Origin: DAOSEK01 sp035363095
GTDB lineage: Archaea > Nanobdellota > Nanobdellia > Woesearchaeales > UBA119
DNA length: 64,000 nucleotides
Assembly (NCBI GenBank): GCA_035363095.1
Contig: DAOSEK010000004.1
Coordinates: 1-64,000 of the forward strand
Reading direction: 5' to 3'
The notes beneath the pieces were generated by a model that worked only from the letters and a program-made list of their open reading frames with translations, did no database searches and was not told where the DNA came from. Below, one piece after another: positions 24,147 to 33,206 of the stretch; position 1 is the first letter of the stretch, and each line of letters opens with the position of its first letter. Both the position numbers and the translations under genes were made by a program.

Positions 24147-25868
24147 ATGGTATACAAATCTGAACCCGATGCATTAAAGGAGTGTGTAGCTTACTTTTCA
24201 ATGGAGATTGGTATAAGCCATAAAATCCCTACTTACTCAGGAGGTTTAGGAATACTCGCAGGAGACCTTTTAAAATCTTTTGCGGACATGAAAATTGCAA
24301 TGATTGCAGTCACCTTACTAAACAACAAAGGCTATTTCAATCAAAAAATAGACCATTATGGAAATCAAATTGAAGAGCCTGTGAACTGGAACCCAAAAGA
24401 TCATTTAGTCTTGTTGCCAAATGAAGTATATCTAACAATTGAAGGTAGAAATGTCAAGATAAAAATATGGAAAGGAGCAATATATGGAATCTCAGGTTAT
24501 GCTATTCCAGTGTATTTTCTAGACACTAATTGCAAAGAAAATAATGAATATGACAAAACACTAACTTCATACCTTTACGGAGGAGATAAAACATATAGGC
24601 TTTGTCAGGAGATGATTTTGGGCATAGGTGGCATAAAAGCACTCGAATCACTAGGATATAAAAAAATAAAAAAATATCATCTAAACGAAGGTCATGCAGC
24701 ACTTCTTACAATAGAACTATTAAAAAAAACCTACAAAGAAGCACTAACCCATGAGGAATCATATTCAGTTGAATCCGTAAAAGAAAAATGTATATTCACG
24801 ACCCATACCCCTGTCGCTGCAGGTCATGATGTATTTGATATTTCACTTTTTAAAAAACTCTTAGGTAACTATGTTCCTGAATTCATAATTAACAAAATCA
24901 GTCCTAATTCTCAAGTAAGCATGACACTCTTAGGTCTTTATATGAGTAAATATGTTAATGGAGTAGCAAAAAGACACAAAGACATAACAAAAGAAATGTT
25001 TCCAGAATACAATATAGACTCAATAACAAACGGAATCCATCCAATGACTTGGATTTCTCCAAGCTTCAAAAACCTATACGAAGAATATATACCCTGTTGG
25101 GCTCAAGACCCATTCTCACTTAGATATGCACTCTCAATTCCAAAAGAACGCATTTCAAATGCACATACTGAGTCAAAAATGCATCTTTTAAACGAAATAA
25201 AACAATCAACAGGGGCATCATTTCATCACAAGCGCTTCACAATAGGGTTTGCCAGAAGATTTACTCAATACAAAAGACCTGACCTTTTATTTACTGATAT
25301 TAACAAACTAAAACAAATCGCTCAAAAGCTAGGAGACATACAAATAGTTTTAGCTGGAAAAGCCCATCCAAATGACACTAAAGGAAAAGAGCTAATAAAA
25401 CACATAATCTCAATATCAAACCAAATTAATCAGGAAAACTCAAAACTGAAGATTGTGTTTATCCAAAACTACGATATGCGAATAGCAAGACTTATGATTT
25501 CTGGAAGCGACCTTTGGTTAAACACTCCTAAAAGCCCAAACGAGGCATCAGGCACTTCTGGAATGAAAGCAGCACTAAATGGTGTGCCCCAAATATCTAC
25601 CCTTGACGGATGGTGGCTTGAAGGTCACATTGAAAATGTTACTGGTTGGAGTATAGGTCCCGTTGATTTAGCTTCAGAAAATAATAACAGTGATTATCTT
25701 GAAGCAAAAAGTCTTTATGACAAACTTGAAAACACAATAATTCCCACGTTTTACTCAAACACTGACAAATGGATAGAAATTATGCGTCATTCAATAGCAA
25801 TCAATGCAAGTTTTTTTAATACCTATCGGATGGCTCAACAATACATAGCAAACGCATATCATCAATGA
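24147..25868 (+). CDS. glgP: Alpha-glucan (glycogen) phosphorylase, short archaeal form
   Basis: A 573-residue GT35 enzyme that releases glucose 1-phosphate from alpha-1,4-glucans. It shows the N-terminal AYFSMEIGI and YSGGLGILAGD, the central YHLNEGHAA and TTHTPVAAGHD, and the C-terminal EASGTSGMKAALNGV with the PLP-binding lysine, followed by STLDGWW. It is of the short type, against about 800 residues for classical enzymes, lacking their long N-terminal regulatory part. A GAGTGGTC site precedes the ATG. It ends in TGA and converges on the next gene. Starch or glycogen use is implied. Confidence 0.94.
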   Translation: MVYKSEPDALKECVAYFSMEIGISHKIPTYSGGLGILAGDLLKSFADMKIAMIAVTLLNNKGYFNQKIDHYGNQIEEPVNWNPKDHLVLLPNEVYLTIEGRNVKIKIWKGAIYGISGYAIPVYFLDTNCKENNEYDKTLTSYLYGGDKTYRLCQEMILGIGGIKALESLGYKKIKKYHLNEGHAALLTIELLKKTYKEALTHEESYSVESVKEKCIFTTHTPVAAGHDVFDISLFKKLLGNYVPEFIINKISPNSQVSMTLLGLYMSKYVNGVAKRHKDITKEMFPEYNIDSITNGIHPMTWISPSFKNLYEEYIPCWAQDPFSLRYALSIPKERISNAHTESKMHLLNEIKQSTGASFHHKRFTIGFARRFTQYKRPDLLFTDINKLKQIAQKLGDIQIVLAGKAHPNDTKGKELIKHIISISNQINQENSKLKIVFIQNYDMRIARLMISGSDLWLNTPKSPNEASGTSGMKAALNGVPQISTLDGWWLEGHIENVTGWSIGPVDLASENNNSDYLEAKSLYDKLENTIIPTFYSNTDKWIEIMRHSIAINASFFNTYRMAQQYIANAYHQ

Positions 25869-25906
25869 TTCAGATCCATTTCTAAAAGAGAAAACAATTA
25901 TTGTCC

Positions 25907-26419
25907 TTAAGACATTCTAATAAACTTATGCATATTCAGATGATCCTTAATCTCCCTAGCTATGCTATCAAAATCATCTTTAAACTTAGAATCCTGTTTT
26001 GATTCCTCATCTTTCAAAATAAACTTTCTAAACACTGTTCTCATAAAAAAATAAAAAGGTTTGGACTCCCAATAATTCTCATAATCACTAATCTTATCCC
26101 CTTGCAAAGTCACTTCAACATCTCCCTTATTAAAAATCTTATTTTTACCCTTGTCCGTAATCTCAACTGAAACAAGATTTTGTACCCTTATTTGAATCTC
26201 TAAAATATATTTACTATAATCCGTAATTTTTTTGAAAGGCTCATATTTTATCTCAATTGTCTTTCCTTTCTCAGAAACCTTTTCATAAGCTTTCTTTTCT
26301 TCCTTATCATATCCATTCTCCTTAAGCCAAGAGTCAACAGTATGATAAAGCTCTTTCATAATAAAAAGTCCTGAATATGAAATAACCTTTGGTTTGACCA
26401 TTACAATTTTTTCAGCCAT
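25907..26419 (-). CDS. Unknown protein, paralogue 1 of a tandem pair
   Basis: A 170-residue soluble protein of mixed alpha-beta pattern. It shares with the adjacent upstream gene the order Y-x-G-(x)n-M-(x)2-LY near the N-terminus, an EEK-x-Y turn, a central beta stretch (LEIQIRVQNLVSVEI), VTLQGDKISDYENYW and a final helix after a FRKFILKDEE segment. No catalytic motif is seen. Only 13 bp separate the pair, so they are surely co-transcribed. Function unknown. Confidence 0.65.
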   Translation of the reverse strand: MAEKIVMVKPKVISYSGLFIMKELYHTVDSWLKENGYDKEEKKAYEKVSEKGKTIEIKYEPFKKITDYSKYILEIQIRVQNLVSVEITDKGKNKIFNKGDVEVTLQGDKISDYENYWESKPFYFFMRTVFRKFILKDEESKQDSKFKDDFDSIAREIKDHLNMHKFIRMS

Positions 26420-26432
26420 CTAAAGCACCCTT

Positions 26433-26936
26433 TTAAAATGCGCTTGTCGCACTTTCCATTCCTAACGTTTCTTTAATAAAACTATCCAATGCAACAATCT
26501 CATAGTATAAATCATCCTCATAAAAATCTAAATCCTTTCTTAAAACCCACTTATCTATAAATTCCCTTAGCTTTAGAACAAAATAAGAACTCTGCCAATA
26601 ACCTGTTCTAAAAATATCTTCGTATCCTGTAACTACCTCTCCACTTAAAGTAATCTTTATTCTTGCATGTTTCATTCTTTTCTTTTCATTCCCAACCATC
26701 ATCTCAATCTCTTTTAATCCCCAGAAATGAAACTCAGTACTTATTACATATCTGATGTATGTAGTAACATTTCTCTTAGAATCCAATGCAATCTCAAGTT
26801 CAGGTGGCTTGTTTTTATAATTCTTCTCCTCAGTTTTATAAAGACGCGCATTCAAAAAAGAATAAATCCCCCTATAAAGCTTTTCCATATCATAAGGTCC
26901 TTCATAGAAAATTATACTTGGAGGAATTTGTCCCAT
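26433..26936 (-). CDS. Unknown protein, paralogue 2 of a tandem pair
   Basis: A 167-residue protein related to its downstream neighbour: YEGPYDMEKLY at the start, TEEKNY turn, EFHFWGLKEIEMMV strand, ITLSGEVVTGYEDIF and FIDKWVLRKD in matching order. The pair looks like an old tandem duplication. Retention of both copies suggests a heteromeric complex or divergent roles, which is inference only. Confidence 0.65.
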   Translation of the reverse strand: MGQIPPSIIFYEGPYDMEKLYRGIYSFLNARLYKTEEKNYKNKPPELEIALDSKRNVTTYIRYVISTEFHFWGLKEIEMMVGNEKKRMKHARIKITLSGEVVTGYEDIFRTGYWQSSYFVLKLREFIDKWVLRKDLDFYEDDLYYEIVALDSFIKETLGMESATSAF

Positions 26937-27235
26937 ATAAGCACTAAAACTTCAAATTTATATAAACATTTCGAAAAAAATGCTTCTTTTAATCGAAGAA
27001 TACCAATTGTCTAGTGAATCTTTCTATTCCTAATAACTTCATGAAACATTAAAGTATTCAGAATAACAGATTCACAAAATCAACATATAATCTCACTAAA
27101 TTTTAAAAAACAGATTAAGAATCTTATTGTAGCTAAATTTTTTCCTATCAAAATCAGTTGCAATATGTTATAAGTCTAAAACATCAACAAACGAAAAAAC
27201 AAAAAGAACAAAATAATTGTCTACACTCTTATGTT

Positions 27236-27805
27236 TTATCGCTTCTTTTTCTTCTTCTCACTCAACTGTTTATAACAACTAAAACAAAGTAGCGTATCAT
27301 TAAGCTCATGAAGGTCAGGGTCAAAATTTCCACAAATCTGGCAAAGTCCTTCATTAGTATTAGTAGATGCAATTGGCTTTCTTGAAAGCTCCCTAATCTC
27401 AAGCCTCTCTAATATCAAATCTAAGAGTTGTGGTTGTATCCTTAAAATATCTTTCAAAGTTACAAAACCAATAATCTTCTTTCCTTCAACTACCGGTAGA
27501 TGCTTAAAATCATATTTCTTCATCACTTCTAAAGCATCACTTATATCCTTATCAGGGGTAATAGTAACAACTCTTTTGCTCATTACCGATTTAACAAGAC
27601 TCTTTTTAGTATCAAGATTTGCAGAAACAACCTTCGCAAAGTCACTTTCAGTAATAATGCCTTTAAGAATATCATGTTCCACAATAACCAAACTTCCAAC
27701 CTGATTTTTTATCATCAGATCTGCACACTCCTTAAGAGTGCTATTTGGGTTTGCCATTATGGGCCTTTCGGTCATAGCATCGCAGACTTTATAACCAGTT
27801 TTCAT
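27236..27805 (-). CDS. CBS-domain protein with C-terminal zinc ribbon
   Basis: A 189-residue protein. Two CBS domains (about residues 5-65 and 70-130), with the typical GSLVIVEHDILKGIITESDF and HLPVVEGKKIIGFVTLKDIL segments, form a Bateman module that commonly binds adenine nucleotides. A small zinc ribbon follows (CQICGNF...CFSCYKQL), then a lysine tail. I start at ATG 27805, behind GGAGTAGGGGG. Such stand-alone proteins act as energy sensors or regulators in archaea. The partner is unknown. Confidence 0.88.
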   Translation of the reverse strand: MKTGYKVCDAMTERPIMANPNSTLKECADLMIKNQVGSLVIVEHDILKGIITESDFAKVVSANLDTKKSLVKSVMSKRVVTITPDKDISDALEVMKKYDFKHLPVVEGKKIIGFVTLKDILRIQPQLLDLILERLEIRELSRKPIASTNTNEGLCQICGNFDPDLHELNDTLLCFSCYKQLSEKKKKKR

Positions 27806-27966
27806 TTTAATACCCCCTACTCCTAAAAAGAACAATCAAACTATTAAATATATCTATTTTGTAACATATAAGTAATAATAACAACAAAAAAATCAATATC
27901 AATAACTCTTAAAACGAGTGCACTAAAAAGATTATTATTAAAATATAATAAAAAAACAAATCTAGA

Positions 27967-29868
27967 TCACATCAAAATAATATCGTATTCTTTACCAATA
28001 TTAGATTCAATAAACTCTATCAACTTTCTATCAATTACAGGTCTTAGAGATAGTGGATTATCCATAATTGCTTTATCCAAATCATCAATCCCTATTTTCT
28101 TTTCTCCACTAATCTTACCATCTTTATAATCGTATTTCAAAACATTGTTTTGTTCAGCCATATCCTTAATAAAGAAAATCTCGTCTTTTAAAATGGCCAG
28201 TTGTGAAATCTTATCCCTTTTATTTCCATACCTTATCTTGATTTTATGCTGTTCAATTATTTTAGCCCTTTTCCTATCCATATACTCCAAAACGTACTTA
28301 ATAAACTCAGTTGCGCTCTTTCTGTACTTCTCAACATCAACTTTATTAAGCGACTTATCCTCCTTTTTGATCTCAATAACTTTTTTAAACTGGTCACAAA
28401 TTTTTGAAGGAATCTTATTTGTATCAACCAAAATCTCTTGGAACTTTTCAAATATATCTTTACTTGCCACACTTTTTAGTTCGCTCTCATCTAAAATAAT
28501 ATTTCTTGCTACACTCATACAATCTGCATAAAGTCCATTTATTAACTCTCCTTCTTTCTTAGTTTGAATTTGCTCAAATAATTTATTTACTCTTTCAAGA
28601 TACTTTTGAGATTTTGTCAAAAATTCATCAATCTCTTTTCCAGTAATCCTGCTTTTTGTCCCATGCTCAACATCCTTTCTTGCTTTTATAACATCAGATA
28701 AAATATCAACATACTCATTTTCTAAAAGCTTCTCATTTTCAACAAATACCTGTCTTAAAAGATCTACTGTTTCTCTAGGGGTAGTTGGAGGAACTCCATA
28801 AAGCATAAGTGCAGCTTGTGATGGCGTAAGTATTGCATAATACATATCCTCCATTCCAATATCTGTAAGCCTTCTTTCAACCCTTTTAAGTATCTGGTCG
28901 CCAGTTGTCAAAAACATATCAATTGCTTCTTGGCTTGGCTTAATCTTTCCCATTTTAAGTAGCTGTTTCCAAGGAGTAAAAGTTCCCCTATCATAAAAAG
29001 GAATACCGTCCCTAAGCAAAGTAAATATTACAGGATTAGCTTCTCTCAAAGAATCCCAAAACTCTGTAAGAATATATACCTGAATGTTAATCTTATTTTT
29101 AATTCCTGTAATCTCTCCTGCATCAACTCCCATCCCAATAATAATTGCCCTTAATTTATCCTTAAGTTCAGCTCTTGTCATTCTTTTTACATCAGTATCA
29201 TCAATTACCACAAAAACATCTACATCTGATTTCTCAGTAGCTCTGCCTTGTGTAGTTGAGCCCGCTAAAACATAAGAAACTATATACTTCTCAAATTTTG
29301 ATAAAACCATAGTCTTATGCACTTCAGCAATCCTTATAGCTGCAACAATTCCTTTATCAAAAATAGTTACACTTTTAGCAATCATTGCAAGATAATCGTA
29401 CTTAGCATCAAGACACATAGTCCAAAGTTCAGATAAAAGAAGGGTTTCACTCTCAAGACCTTCCATAGTTTCTTTTGCAAAAGAATCAACAATAGAAGAA
29501 ATCTTGTCCTTTAACTCTTGCTTACTCATCTTCGTACTATCAGAATCATCAATCAAAACAAGTGTTCTGATGGCATTTTCATTTGGTTTCACATCAGGTT
29601 TCTTAGGATCGTCTTCATCATCTAAAGGCTTTTTGGGCGCATCCTTAGGCAGAAGACAAACTCCTAAAACATATCCTTCAAACTTAGCGACAATTTTTTT
29701 TGAAAACTCTTCAATATTCTCCTTAATCTTCAAAAGTTTCTCTTGAGCATCTTTTGGTATATTTGATTCAATCTTATCAATTATAGATTTTTGTTCCTCT
29801 TTTACTTTAGGATCAACAACCTTTATAATTTTCTTAGTTTCTTTTTGTTCTTTTTTTGCTTTAGCCAT
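27967..29868 (-). CDS. Duplicated nucleotidyltransferase plus HEPN-like fusion protein
   Basis: A 633-residue protein. After a charged coiled N-terminus (1-60) there is a degenerate nucleotidyltransferase-like unit (about 60-180: GYVLGVCLLP, then RTLVLIDDSDSTKMSKQELK). An intact one follows (about 190-310: SYVLAGSTTQGRATEKSDVDVFVV with GS and DxD motifs, then DDTDVKRMTRAELK). Next is a helical region with RKDVEHG, an Rx4H motif as in HEPN RNases. A last helical domain completes it. MNT and HEPN usually form two-gene toxin-antitoxin pairs, and here they are one chain. The start at 29868 has GAAGGTG before it. Target unknown. Confidence 0.7.
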   Translation of the reverse strand: MAKAKKEQKETKKIIKVVDPKVKEEQKSIIDKIESNIPKDAQEKLLKIKENIEEFSKKIVAKFEGYVLGVCLLPKDAPKKPLDDEDDPKKPDVKPNENAIRTLVLIDDSDSTKMSKQELKDKISSIVDSFAKETMEGLESETLLLSELWTMCLDAKYDYLAMIAKSVTIFDKGIVAAIRIAEVHKTMVLSKFEKYIVSYVLAGSTTQGRATEKSDVDVFVVIDDTDVKRMTRAELKDKLRAIIIGMGVDAGEITGIKNKINIQVYILTEFWDSLREANPVIFTLLRDGIPFYDRGTFTPWKQLLKMGKIKPSQEAIDMFLTTGDQILKRVERRLTDIGMEDMYYAILTPSQAALMLYGVPPTTPRETVDLLRQVFVENEKLLENEYVDILSDVIKARKDVEHGTKSRITGKEIDEFLTKSQKYLERVNKLFEQIQTKKEGELINGLYADCMSVARNIILDESELKSVASKDIFEKFQEILVDTNKIPSKICDQFKKVIEIKKEDKSLNKVDVEKYRKSATEFIKYVLEYMDRKRAKIIEQHKIKIRYGNKRDKISQLAILKDEIFFIKDMAEQNNVLKYDYKDGKISGEKKIGIDDLDKAIMDNPLSLRPVIDRKLIEFIESNIGKEYDIILM

Positions 29869-30090
29869 AGTAACACCTTCTAAAAACAATATTCTCAAAA
29901 AATATCCAAATACTAATTGTTTCCAACAAAAAATCGCCCATTTTATTCAAAAATAACTAAACATAGTAATCTAAAAAAAGGCTTCACAAAAACCATTATT
30001 GTTCTAAACTTTATTAATTTAATCATTTAAATAGTTGAAATCCTATTGATAATGGCTTAAAAATGAGTTTAATAGCAAAAAATCCACTAA

Positions 30091-30272
30091 AAATGAAAAA
30101 CCTCAGCATAAATGCACTTAGCATCTTGCTAGATAATTAAGGTCAATGGTTTAGTAAAAATGTTAGATTTGTCGAAGTTATTGAAGTTGTCTTCAACAAT
30201 CCGCCTCTTCAAACTTTAGGCCTCAAGAATAAACCTCAAGACCAAAGTATGCGAATGAATGAGGATTTCATA
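30091..30272 (+). repeat. Repeat A copy 8 (subfamily with internal extension)
   Basis: AATGAAAAACCTCAGCATAA start, ATCTTGCTAGATAATTAA in the middle as in copy 7, an extra stretch of about 50 bases, then CTTTAGGCCTCAAG and ACCAAAGTATGCGAA. Copy 9 follows directly. Confidence 0.78.
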
Positions 30273-30402
30273 AAATGAAAAACCTTGGCATAAATGCTGA
30301 GGTATCTTGTGAATAGTCGAGGTTAATTCTTGCATGAATCAGTCTATTCTTACTTTGGCTTAAAAGGCCAAAGTAAACGAAGTGATGCTGGATTTCATGA
30401 AA
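30273..30402 (+). repeat. Repeat A copy 9 (joined to B copy 5)
   Basis: Complete A with an intact third palindrome. Its GATTTCATGAAATC end runs into AACAACC of B. Confidence 0.88.
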
Positions 30403-30534
30403 TCAACAACCTTACCCTAACAGGCGAGGCATGTTGGTAATATAAAAGCATGCGTTGTATTCAAATAGGTTGTTGATTACAAAAAATCGTACCGAGTCCT
30501 CTCATTGAAACATGAGCTATGCTTTTCTGTTAAT
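30401..30534 (+). repeat. Repeat B copy 5 (adjacent to A copy 9)
   Basis: Full-length B, slightly decayed (CTTACCC, and CAAATAGGTTGTTGATT in the closing arm). Distal hairpin ends CTTTTCTGTTAAT. Confidence 0.87.
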
Positions 30535-30615
30535 CTCAAAATCAAAAGCAATAATCAAGTAAAAAAAGCATAAAACAATCCCGATAAAGAACAACACAAC
30601 AAAAAACAACTAAAT

Positions 30616-32568
30616 CTACTCAAAACTAACATCTACAAGATCTCTTTTTATTAAAAGAATACACTTTGATATCCTAAACTTAAGCTCATCATCAAAAGTT
30701 GCTTTCTCTATTTGTCGTTCATAATCAATAATTTGCCTAAAAAACCTAATAATATCCCCCTCATCAAGATTTGTGTATTCCGCTAACTCTGAAAAGCTAG
30801 AATCTTCACACCACACTCTTATCATCTCATAAAGCCTAGTGAGATTTCTCAAATTGATGCTTTTTGTAAGAAATTTATTTTTAGATACAATATTATTTAG
30901 ATTGCTTAACACTTTCCTATTCTTTGGCATCTTAAAATAATCATTCCTTCTCTCCTCATAAGCAACAGTTCCTACAAGTACATTTATTTCTATATCACTC
31001 AATTTCTTATAAATATCTGAAAAGAAGATCTCAGTTAAAATAAGCTCATTTGAATAAACCCTTGAAGCAAAAAATCCTTTTTGAGTCACTCTCATATTCT
31101 CCTTTGAAACATATCCCATCTGACAAAGTTTATCAAACATATGATTAAAAGAAGACATTATTCTTATATTTCTTTGATTCTTTCTCTTAAGAAAATAATC
31201 AAAAGATTTTTTTAAAATAATCTCATATTGCTTAGGATCATGATTGATAACAAGGTTTAATACCGTATTATATGTTAATTTAAACTGCGACTCCAAATTT
31301 TCAGTATCCTTTAAAGTAATACTTTCTATAGAATCTAAATCATTATACTTCCGATCATAAATGGTAATAGAATATCCAACCTTATCAATCCCTCTTCTTC
31401 CCGCTCTTCCTGCCATCTGGAAATATTCCTTTGAGCGTAATGGTCTAAAAGAAATCCCATCAAACTTCCTTAAAGCATCAAAACAGACTGCTCTTGCTGG
31501 CATATTTATCCCTACAGCAAAAGTTTCAGTCGTGTAAAGAATATTTATAAGCTTTCTTGAAAATAATTTTTCCACAATCTCTTTTAAATTTGGAAGCATG
31601 CCTGCATGATGAATGGCAATGCCTTTAGTAAGCAAGTTTTTTAAGAAATGTGAGCATTCCATCGTTGAAACCTCACTAAGCACATTTTGATTATAAAATT
31701 CAATAACCTCTCTTTTTTGTGAAGAGCTAAGATAATCATGTTTTTTAGCAAGCTCCAAAGCCTTCTTCTCACAATCTTTCCTTGAAAAACTAAAATAAAA
31801 GCATGGCATAAATCCTTTCTCAGAAAGTGTATCAATCAAATCAATATGACATGGTGCTTTGTAATTAACAAGATATGGCTTTACTTTCTTTCGTTTGCCA
31901 AACTTATTAACATTATAAACCGGATTTTGCTCATTTCCAATTCTAGACAACTTACGGCTTAAATCACCTGAATTAATCATTCCAAACTCAGAATCAAACA
32001 CAAAATGCTCTAGTGGCACAGCCCTTTTTTCATACTTGACAACTTTGACCTCATGACTTTTTATACTCCTAATCCACTCTGAAAACTCCTTTGCATTGGG
32101 AATAGTTGCACTTAAACAAAGAAATCTCACATGTTCAGGAGAAAAAATAATAGATTCCTCCCAGATAGTCCCTCTTTCCCTATCATTAATATAATGAATC
32201 TCATCAAAAACAACATAATGAATATCATCAATAATCCTATCTTTGGACATAAGCATATTTCTATATATCTCTGTAGTCATAATAAGTATCTGTGCATCAG
32301 GATTAATCACCACATCTCCTGTCATAATTCCAACCTTGTCCTCGCCATAATCCTCTTTAAAATCCCTATATTTTTGATTTGAAAGAGCCTTTATCGGGGC
32401 AGTATATATAACCCTCCATCTAGTATTTAGCGCTTTAGAAACAATATAGTCTGCGATCAATGTTTTACCTGTACCCGTAGCTGCACTAACCACAACAGAA
32501 AAATTATCCTCAATGTGTCTAATAGCTTCCTCCTGAAAATCATCGAGTATAAAATCCTTAAATTTCAT
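30616..32568 (-). CDS. Ski2/Mtr4-like superfamily II RNA helicase
   Basis: A 650-residue DExH helicase. Motif I is AATGTGKT (about residue 30), Ia TAPIKALSNQKY, II DEIHY, III LSATIPN, V TETFAVGINMPA and VI QMAGRAGRRGID. The sequence after the two RecA-like domains is helical, as in the ratchet and winged-helix part of Ski2/Mtr4 proteins. It lacks the long arch insertion of Mtr4. Ski2-like enzymes unwind RNA for the exosome, and Hel308 relatives act on DNA. The GINMPA motif and DEIH favour the Ski2 branch. Start at ATG 32568. Confidence 0.9.
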   Translation of the reverse strand: MKFKDFILDDFQEEAIRHIEDNFSVVVSAATGTGKTLIADYIVSKALNTRWRVIYTAPIKALSNQKYRDFKEDYGEDKVGIMTGDVVINPDAQILIMTTEIYRNMLMSKDRIIDDIHYVVFDEIHYINDRERGTIWEESIIFSPEHVRFLCLSATIPNAKEFSEWIRSIKSHEVKVVKYEKRAVPLEHFVFDSEFGMINSGDLSRKLSRIGNEQNPVYNVNKFGKRKKVKPYLVNYKAPCHIDLIDTLSEKGFMPCFYFSFSRKDCEKKALELAKKHDYLSSSQKREVIEFYNQNVLSEVSTMECSHFLKNLLTKGIAIHHAGMLPNLKEIVEKLFSRKLINILYTTETFAVGINMPARAVCFDALRKFDGISFRPLRSKEYFQMAGRAGRRGIDKVGYSITIYDRKYNDLDSIESITLKDTENLESQFKLTYNTVLNLVINHDPKQYEIILKKSFDYFLKRKNQRNIRIMSSFNHMFDKLCQMGYVSKENMRVTQKGFFASRVYSNELILTEIFFSDIYKKLSDIEINVLVGTVAYEERRNDYFKMPKNRKVLSNLNNIVSKNKFLTKSINLRNLTRLYEMIRVWCEDSSFSELAEYTNLDEGDIIRFFRQIIDYERQIEKATFDDELKFRISKCILLIKRDLVDVSFE

Positions 32569-32653
32569 ATAAATCATCTATTCTAAAAAAACATCTAGCT
32601 TCAAACATTTAATAAAACTACATTTTTATATATCTCGTAAATCCATCCTTACA

Positions 32654-32788
32654 AATCAACAACCTCACCCTAAATGGCGAGGTATGTTGGTAATATAAAA
32701 GCATGCACTACGTTCAAGCGAGGTTATTGATTACAAAAAAGCGTACCAAGTCCTCGTGTTTAAAAACGAGGTATCCTTTTCTATTAAT
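32654..32788 (+). repeat. Repeat B copy 6 (solo)
   Basis: Full-length B with both hairpins, about 85 bp upstream of the helicase start. The left flank ACA then AATCAACAACC shows no A sequence. Confidence 0.9.
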
Positions 32789-32910
32789 AAAAAATAACAT
32801 ACGACTCATTATATATAGTTACTTTTAAATATTTTTTATCAAATCCCTGAATTTAGTCTTTGACATTCAGCTTTGATTTATACTTAAGTTTATATTTATT
32901 TGCATTAATT

Positions 32911-33173
32911 AAATAACAAATCTCAGCATAACTGCCGAGTTATCTAATGAATAGTCAAGGTTAATCGTTAAATGAATCCGTCACTTAAAACTTTCGGCTT
33001 GAAAAATCAACAACCTCACCCTAAATGGCAAGGTATGTTGGTAATATAAAAGCATAAGCTACATTAAAGCGAGGTTGTTGATTACAAAAAAGCGTACCGA
33101 GCGCTCATGTTGAAACACGAGGTATGCTTTTCTATTAACCCAAGTATGCGAATGATCTGGATTTCATTAAATC
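32911..33173 (+). repeat. Repeat A copy 10, split by B copy 7
   Basis: A left part 32911-33004 (CTCAGCATAACTGCCGAG hairpin, ending CTTTCGGCTTGAA), B at 33005-33138, and A right part 33139-33173 (CCCAAGTATGCGAA then GATTTCATTAAATC-like palindrome). Same nesting point as copy 2. Confidence 0.87.
33005..33138 (+). repeat. Repeat B copy 7 (nested in A copy 10)
   Basis: Full-length B from AATCAACAACCTCACCC to CTTTTCTATTAA. Confidence 0.9.
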
Positions 33174-33206
33174 AAAATACTATAAAAACTTATAAAAAAT
33201 TAAAAA

